Of a stretch of 64,000 nucleotides of DNA, positions 57,511 to 64,000 are shown one piece after another (the first letter of the stretch is position 1; every line of letters starts with the position of its first letter). The stretch is taken from contig NC_089236.1 in the NCBI RefSeq assembly GCF_963924675.1, positions 63,077,306 through 63,141,305 of the forward strand. The letters run 5' to 3'. This DNA is from Phocoena phocoena (taxonomy: Eukaryota; Chordata; Mammalia; Artiodactyla; Phocoenidae). Below the pieces are notes generated by a model, which was not told the DNA's origin, did not search any database, and was given only the letters and a program-made list of their open reading frames with translations. The translations under genes and the position numbers were made by a program.

Positions 57511-57692
57511 TCCTCTCACTGTTGTGGCCTCTCCCGTTGCGGAGCACAGGCTCCCGACGCACAGGCTCAGTGGCCATGGCTCTCGGGCGCAGCCGCTCCG
57601 CGGCATGTGTGATCTTCGCGGACCAAGGCACGAACCCATGTCCCCTGTATCGGCAGGCGAACTCTCAACCGCTGCGCCACCAGGGAAGCCCC
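57511..57692 (-). mobile_element. CHR-type SINE (copy 11), tailless
   Basis: The body is good from CAGGGAAGCCCC on the right to TCTCACTGTTGTGGCC on the left. The terminal GCGGTACGCGGG segment and the whole T/A tail are missing. A 17-bp duplication with two differences is still present (AAAAGTTTCCGTCTTTA at 57491-57507 and 57693-57709), so this is a real insertion end. Confidence 0.9.
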
Positions 57693-57711
57693 AAAAGTCT
57701 CGGTCTTTAAC

Positions 57712-58040
57712 CTGTTCTATCCTCATCCGTCCCATTTCAGAAGCAGACACTACCCGCCTCTTTCCAAGGCTAATTCCTGCACCTGACCTGTTTATTCCAG
57801 CCCAGCACTTTCCTCCATTGGTTATCCTTTTCTTTACTACATCTGTCACCTCTTATATTCTATTGGCTCTGACCTCACATATTTTCTTGAAATTCCTTCA
57901 TTTTAAACGTTCCGTCAACACCAACAATAATTATATACAACAATAAGGAATACTACTATTTATTATAGCCACCATATGTTGGGGAACATGCTACTAATTA
58001 CAAAACAGTCATGATAATAACAAATCCTTATTTTGACTTT
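57712..58040. other. Pyrimidine-rich DNA, possibly L2-derived
   Basis: The composition and phrases such as 'ttcctccattggttatcct' recall L2, but the match is too weak to call. Confidence 0.3.
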
Positions 58041-58041
58041 C

Positions 58042-58250
58042 CAGGTATTTCTCCTTGCTTTACATATATCAACAGACATTTAATCCTGGGGAAAAAAAAA
58101 AACAATGCAAGGGAAGCATTACTATAATCCTCATTGGGCGTAGTGGAAATTAGTGCTCAGCGAAATCAAGAGTTTCAATCCCACACACGGAAGAGACTGC
58201 AGTGCTGGGAGTTGACCCCAGGCCTTTGGACTCTAAAGCCCATAGTTTTA
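58042..58250 (-). mobile_element. MIR SINE
   Basis: The complemented MIR can be followed: 'tgctttacatatatcaacag', 'tactataatcctcattgggc', 'tagtgctcagcgaaatcaag' and 'ttgaccccaggcctttggac'. Confidence 0.55.
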
Positions 58251-58419
58251 CTTTATTTTTGCTCTGTCATCACATCAATCTTCTTAATAAACTACCACAA
58301 TATGGTACTAATTTCCAGCATTCTAACGAAATTTGTTTCTCGCATTGTGGTCATAGACCCTCATGTTTGCTCTATTCTAGACACATTTTCTGTGGTATTA
58401 GATACTTAGCAAATCTATC

Positions 58420-58930
58420 TGTAGAATCATCTTTCTCCTTTGCATTTCCTGTCCAAGTTTCTGGGCGTCCTCTTGCCCCTTGGACTTTCTTTTCTCATTC
58501 CTCTGCTATCATCTCTGTTCCTATTGTCCTTTCTTATCATTGTTACCTGAATCTCTATCCTCAGACCACTTATTTTCTAGAGGTGCAAACATTCCTTGAT
58601 CAACTTGAATTCTCAAAAGTTTAATAGCCATATCTGTGATCTCTTCTGGTGTACATATCCAGTATGAAATATAAAAACTCTCTTTTTAGTTCATTATTTC
58701 CACTGGTTGCTCTAAGAGACCCTCTAATCCCAGTCATCAAATCCTCTTGATCTTGCCTCCACTATTTTCTCCCTAGACCCTTCTCTCTCTCACCCTGAAC
58801 ACTTCTATCACCTGATCTTCATCAGCTCTCACTAAAACTGTTGTAAGCACCTGCTGTCTGGTTTTCATCTCCCCAAGGTCTTGTCTTCAATTGGTCCTCC
58901 ATCTAAAATCCTTGGGATAAGTACTTCCGT
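58420..58930 (+). mobile_element. L2-like remnant
   Basis: A pyrimidine-rich stretch with 'tcatcaaatcctcttgatct', 'tgcctccactattttctccc' and 'tcacctgatcttcatcagct' resembles an L2 coding-strand region. It is diverged. Open frames here are incidental. Confidence 0.4.
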
Positions 58931-58999
58931 CCATTGGACTTTTTTTCACTCTTCTGTATTTATTTTTGCTAAGAGCAAATCCTGAGACCCAAAAGATGA

Positions 59000-59480
59000 G
59001 GGAGTCAGGTGATGTTGGGATTGAAGAAATGTATATACTAAGAATGTTAGATAGCAATTATAAAGGGCCAAGTAAGAGTATGTGTCTGAGGCAAGAAAAC
59101 TTTGTTATGGATAAGCCTTGGATAAAGGATTGGCAAGAAATGTGAGTGAGCACGAAAGAGGGGCCACATCTTGCAGATACTATGAACAATAGTTAGTGTA
59201 ACCTTTACAGAGGGATGGAGAGCTATTTAAAGCTTTTAGGATAGCAGTGGTATTATGATATTTGCCATATGTGTAGATCACATGGACTGCCGTATGGAAA
59301 CTGAATTGGCAAAGTTGCTTTTAGGTAGTGACTTGGGATTTGTGTCTGAGAGTGGAGTACAGGATACCAACCAAGATCCTATTTCAGAAGTCTAGTTGGG
59401 AAATCCAGGTTCCTGAAAGAGAGCATCCACTGGGAAACTGAAAAGACATAGATCTGAAATTTATTTAGGAGATGAAATCC
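59000..59480 (-). mobile_element. L2 remnant
   Basis: The complement of an L2 region is suggested by 'gagctatttaaagcttttag', 'gatagcagtggtattatgat', 'tttcagaagtctagttggga' and 'ctgaaatttatttaggagat'. Confidence 0.45.
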
Positions 59481-59484
59481 ACAT

Positions 59485-60325
59485 AGCAAGTTGATCAGCA
59501 AAAAGAGGCTACTCTAGTCCTATGGAATAGCAAAGCCATAGACTGACAGCTTTTGATAGTTTCACGTATGAGATTTGAAGAAAAGAGAAATCTGCAGGAT
59601 TGAGTCTCAAACACATGCAAATAGAGACACAAACTTAACACCAGGTAATAGAAGGGAAAAGAATAGAAGGGAAACCCTTTTCCTTTTATTTTTAGTCTTA
59701 AGCAGCTCTGCTTGCCTATGTTGAGACTTCCTGAATTTGAATGCAAGACCTTATTAACTTCCTGACAAGAAAGATCTACTCAAAGATAAGATTTGCCATG
59801 TGTTGTGAAAATTCTGAAGTGGGCCTTCTGCAGCTTCCGTAGATTTTTCTATCAGTGTATTTAGGGGTACTCAGTCACTGACAGCCGGGCAGGCACTGAC
59901 TTTCCACTAGAAATGGATAAGTTAAACTTGTTCTGGAGGAACAAAATGTCCCACAGACCTCTTTCAAACAGAATTTAAAGAGGAAAATTGGTGCTTGCCA
60001 TTTAATAGTTTGTAATTTTAAATGATAAGGGTCAACAGTTTAGCTGTGTTAATAGGAGCTGAGCAGTAATTGTCTCATGTTAGTTTTCTCTGACTAAAGG
60101 ATAATTGAAGGACAAGAAAATTGTAGACTTGACCTCAATATTCTAACTAATAATTCATCGTTCTTGTATTTGTAAATGTATTGTACCCAAAGAAGGGGAT
60201 GAGAATTCTGAGGCTGTGGATTACTTTTGGCTGTCATTATGCCTATTTATATTGAAATTTGGACATTTTCTTTCAGTGCCCTGATTTTTAGGAGACAGAG
60301 CTTTTCTTAAGAGTTGTTTTGGTGA
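59485..60325. other. Unique DNA
   Basis: No feature recognised. Confidence 0.4.
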
Positions 60326-60329
60326 TGTT

Positions 60330-60460
60330 TATTCATTTATTCAATCAGTCAGAATTTTGGATGTATCATCTATCATGAGTGACTGGACTAGTCATTGAGA
60401 TATAGAACTGAATAGGATAGGGTCCTTGCCTTCAAAGGGCTACCTTCCCAGGTGGAAGAA
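60330..60460 (-). mobile_element. L2 tail fragment
   Basis: 'tttattcatttattcaatca', 'tcattgagatatagaactga' and 'ggtccttgccttcaaagggc' fit a complemented L2 3' end. Confidence 0.45.
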
Positions 60461-60464
60461 GGTT

Positions 60465-61375
60465 TCATTTAGCATTTTGTTTGGCTACAATCTGTAACAG
60501 AAATCCAACTTTGGCAGCTTTAATAAGTAAGAGGTCAGGGTTGGCAACCCCAGTCTAGTATAGCGGCTTTATGATATCATCACAGAAAGCTTTCTTCTCT
60601 CCACCCTGCCACCTGTCATATGTCTCTCTTTCTGGTGGTCACAGGATGGCTGCTTCATCTACCCACGTTGTTTCTGTGATCCTGTGAAAAAGGGGAAAAG
60701 TCAGAGGGCACATAGCATATGATAGCTGAGATTTCTCTTTCCCCATCATCATGCCCAGAAGGCTTTTATTCACACCTCACTGTCACTAGTCTATCAGATC
60801 AGATGACACTCTTTAGGTACCAGAAAGCCTGGGAAATCAGTATTTTTAGGCAGGCACATTGCTGACTCAAATGCAACAAGATTCTATAAATTAGAAAATA
60901 AGAAGAGAATGAATATCTGTTGACAACCAGCTGTTTCCCCCGTGATTGATAGATTCCTCCTTCTCCAAAACAATCATAGCAGCGCTGTGAAATAAGTGCT
61001 GTGGAGAAATGGTGCACAAATTCTGGAAATACAAAGAGAAATACACATGGCAATTACTTCAAATAATTGTTCCCCAAAGAGGTGATGCTTATGATGAGTC
61101 TTATTAGCTAGCAATTTTTCGGGTGGGCAACAATAGAGAATACCAATCCATGAAAAAGGATCAATTTGGAGAAATGCATCAAAGTAAAAATGAGCTGTGC
61201 CCAATTAACAAAACCAAAGAATACTGGTGTGATGAAAGGAAAAGCTAATTGAAGGGATGATGATAGGTGATAAGTTTCTACATATACAGTGCTAAGTACT
61301 TCGAAATCATTTGTAAAGACAGTGGAAAATACTTAAGGGTCTTATCCCAAAGAATTTCGTAATTAGATAGATTAG
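60465..61375. other. Unassigned DNA
   Basis: The part at 60465-60720 ('ggctacaatctgtaacagaa' onward) looks like an ancient interspersed repeat that I cannot name. The rest is unassigned. Confidence 0.35.
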
Positions 61376-61379
61376 AGAG

Positions 61380-62325
61380 AATGAGACTCAAGACCGTAGC
61401 ATTAATCCAACAAGAGGAATCACAGGGGCAGTGCCAGAGATCTGAAGAAGATACTTCTGAGGAAAAAACTGGGTGTTACATGGAATTTGAGCGGAGGGTG
61501 GCCATTACGTTTTAAAGAAACAGAATTGGTGTTGTCTGGAAAGTATCCAGGTGTATGTATTCAATAGTTTAGAGGATCTAGAAATGAAAAGAGTAATTTG
61601 CGCTGTAAATTCTGGCTGTGGAGATATCAGCTTATTAGGCAAATATGAAATAATGCTTGTGGATAAGGTCACTCAGAACAAGTCATGAGAAAATAAAAAG
61701 ATACAAGCCAGATTACTGAAGATAATATTAATGAAATGGGAGGGGAATAATATACTGTAGGAAAATTAAGAAGTGATGGTCAAAGAAACTTTAGGAGGAA
61801 ACCTAACTGGGGGCAGTCCCCTGAATATTAATAGAAAAGATGATTCTTGGAGAACTAAAAGGGAGAGTTCAAGAGTGCCAAATACTAAGTTGGGTAAGAC
61901 CTGGATAGAAACTGTTCACTGAGTTCGAATATTACATAATCATTTATCATCTTAGGGGGAACTAATTTAGTAAAGCTAAGAAAGAAGAGGTAGATGGCCG
62001 TTCATTACGAATAAGGAACAGACGAGGAAGTAGATACTACCAGCTGGAAACTTGGAAGGAGTGATTGGGAAAAAGAGAACAGATGATAAGGCGTCAATGG
62101 TAGGATTACAACAGGGTCATTTTTGTGTGTCTGTGTGCACATGTATGTATGTATGTATGTATGTACATATATATGTATGTTTGGATTTTGAGAAGTTTGA
62201 GAATATATATGTTGAGGAGATGGTCAGTAGAGAAAATGTTATATATTCAGGTAGAGCAGGTATAACTGACAGAAGATTATCCCTGTTAAGTAGGAACTTG
62301 AGAGGTATTTTTTGGTAAAAGCGTG
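61380..62325. other. Purine-rich old DNA, possibly L2-derived
   Basis: Purine-rich sequence with L2-like phrasing, too diverged to assign. It contains a (TGTA)n run at 62141-62180. Confidence 0.3.
62141..62180. repeat. (TGTA)n microsatellite
   Basis: About six TGTA units followed by an ATATAT patch and further TGTA units. Confidence 0.85.
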
Positions 62326-62329
62326 CATG

Positions 62330-63654
62330 CCTGTTTTCATGATAAGTGTTGCAAAACTGATCTGTATTATGATTATGAATTTGCTCACTTCAACTGCCTA
62401 TCACAATCAAAATATTTTTCCACAGCCACCATTTCATGTGTCCATAACTAAATGTACAAAGCACCTATTGATAAGTACATAATGAGCAAAACTTTGTCAT
62501 TGTGAAATGGCAACATGGCAGCTTTTAAATTTCCATTTCAGATTATTTATTTCTATTTTATTTTCTCTATGGATATCTTCACTCTTTCCAGGAGATAATA
62601 ATAAATACATGAAGGATAAGAATTTATATCTCAGTTTTAAATGATGATATTCATTTAAGTGTCAGTGGGTTATTTTACTGTATTCTGGTGGCTTTTTTTC
62701 TTTTTGACATGAATTTCATCTTGTAGTCCTGAAGTTTTGTTCGATTTCAATCAACAATGTTTGCTCAAACTTTGACTTGCATCTCTGCTTTGAAGTTGTA
62801 TTCAAAGGGGAAATAAGTGTCTATGTATATTCCTTATAACAATTATAACAGTATTACCTAAAATATGTCTATTTGTTGTTAAATATTTTTATAAGTAGCA
62901 CTAAAGCTTGTTTCAGACATGAGTTTACTCATCAGTCAATTGATATGACTTCTCTTCCATATGTTAAGCCCAGCCATTTGTCTTCATATAGCATTTTAAT
63001 ACAGAGCAATGGATTTAAGAATGGAACGAAGAATTTGCTCTTGTGACCTAGGCACAATTTTGAACCCAAATATGTCCGTGCGAAATGTTAGGGAAATGTG
63101 AAGGGATTCTCTAGGAATACCATATATAAGTAATCATAAATGAAATGTCTGCAGTGGTGCTAAACTTCTAAAATATAGCTCTTGGATATGTAGTTTTTCA
63201 TTATTACTTTTGGTCAGATAAATAGACGTTAATCTTAAGGAGATCAATCTAATAAAGACACTTTAAATAAGTGCTCAGTATAAGGAAGTCTTAAAAAAAA
63301 TGATGTCTAAAGAAGTACGGAGTGCCCAAGAGAGCAAGATAGGGGTTACCTTTAGGAGAGCATTTGGTATCATAATTGTCTCACTTTTCTTTCTAAGGAG
63401 TGAATAAAAACTAAACGTAATGTGAAACACAGCTCTGCTCTCAAAGGTTTAGTATTTTGCTCTGGGATCAAAATACCAAATTTCCATATTTGAAAATATG
63501 GAAAAGCCATGCACTTGGGGTTTTTAAAAAATATTTTTGTTTTATTTTTGACAACATAGATCATTGGTTTCCTCAAGTAGCCATTTAGTCAGAAAATTAG
63601 TGGCTAGAAATAATAACATTTAGTAATTATTTCCTAATTAAAAATGAATGGCTG
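62330..63654. other. AT-rich unique DNA
   Basis: No feature recognised over 1.3 kb. Confidence 0.4.
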
Positions 63655-63866
63655 GGGCTTCCCTGGTGGCGCAGTGGTTGAGAGTCTGTCTGCCGATGCA
63701 GGGGACACGGGTTCGTGCCCCGGTCCGGGAAGATCCCACATGCCGCGGAGCGGCTGGGCCCGTGAGCCATGGCAGCTGAGCCTGCGCGTCTGGAGCCTGT
63801 GCTCTGCAACGGGAGAGGCCACAACAGTGAGAGGCCTGCGTACCGCAAAATAAATAAATAAATAAA
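63655..63866 (+). mobile_element. CHR-type SINE (copy 12), near consensus
   Basis: A full copy with box A region, box B GGTTCGTGCCC, complete body and a (TAAA)n tail. The duplication GAATGGCTG (63646-63654 and 63867-63875) is perfect, so this is one of the youngest insertions here. Confidence 0.95.
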
Positions 63867-64000
63867 GAATGGCTGTGGAAATGGAGCATTCTCACCTCCT
63901 GCCCCATCTCCTGCTCTGACATATACACAGGAATAGGGGAGAATATTTCATGGAAGGGCCTCATTTGCCACCCAACACAGGGCTCACTGGGACCACTGTA

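Noticed and set aside
57524..57946. 140-codon open frame
   Set aside because: The first third is SINE sequence and the remainder is pyrimidine-rich DNA.
58202..58624. 140-codon open frame
   Set aside because: It begins in a MIR and continues into an L2-like stretch, with no recognisable domain.
1..64000. CRISPR arrays, operons, phage or insertion sequences
   Set aside because: No regularly spaced repeats and no prokaryotic gene organisation are present. The sequence is mammalian.

Overview
The window looks like mammalian nuclear DNA, most probably from a cetacean. The main reason is a set of twelve copies of a tRNA-derived SINE of the CHR type. The copies open with a GGGCTTCCCTGGTGG-like head, carry Pol III box A and box B motifs, and end in A-rich tails. 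This SINE is typical of whales and dolphins. I saw no BovB LINE or Bov-A/tA SINE (ruminant), no PRE-1 (pig) and no Alu (primate). The DNA is AT-rich, and its CpG-rich patches are nearly all SINE bodies.

I find no host protein-coding exon, processed pseudogene or functional RNA gene that I can support. Open frames of 60-190 codons are translations of SINEs, LINE remnants, pyrimidine tracts or chance. The window is best read as intergenic DNA or part of a long intron, and nothing here fixes the locus.

Layout. 1-4.9 kb: unique DNA with a MER5-like copy, a GT run, a pyrimidine tract, a MIR and an L2 end. 5-10.3 kb: a SINE, a 5'-truncated L1 whose duplicated target site was reused by a SINE, two old LTRs and old L1 pieces. 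10.3-18.5 kb: mostly unique. 18.5-24.9 kb: a LINE block, with an old L1 split by a solo LTR, then an L1 with a dead ORF2 carrying two SINEs. 25.5-25.8 kb: a 79-bp-arm inverted repeat I cannot assign to a family. 26-29 kb: L2 pieces, an (AT)n run and two Tigger-like DNA elements. 30.6-32.1 kb: an inverted L1 and a head-to-head SINE pair. 33.8-37.6 kb: unique. 37.6-44.6 kb: LTR-rich, including a nearly complete MaLR element (LTR-internal-LTR). 44.6-48.9 kb: a SINE, a HAL1/L1-like remnant, an MLT1 piece and a diverged 105-bp direct duplication. 51.5-52.8 kb: an inverted L1 carrying a SINE that has lost box B. 53.9-57.7 kb: SINEs and a Tigger1 remnant holding a second Tigger-like element. 58-64 kb: MIR and L2 debris, unique DNA and a final young SINE.

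The genes do not work together here, because there are none. What the sequence records is a layered history: ancient L2/MIR/MER5/MaLR, then old L1s and LTRs, then younger L1s, then CHR SINEs inserted into them. I did not find a convincing undescribed biological system. The observations most worth following are the unexplained inverted repeat at 25.5 kb, the SINE hairpin at 31.6-32.1 kb, the reused insertion site at 5.6-6.5 kb and the diverged duplication at 48 kb. Family names were assigned by recognition, not by a database search, so subfamily labels are tentative.
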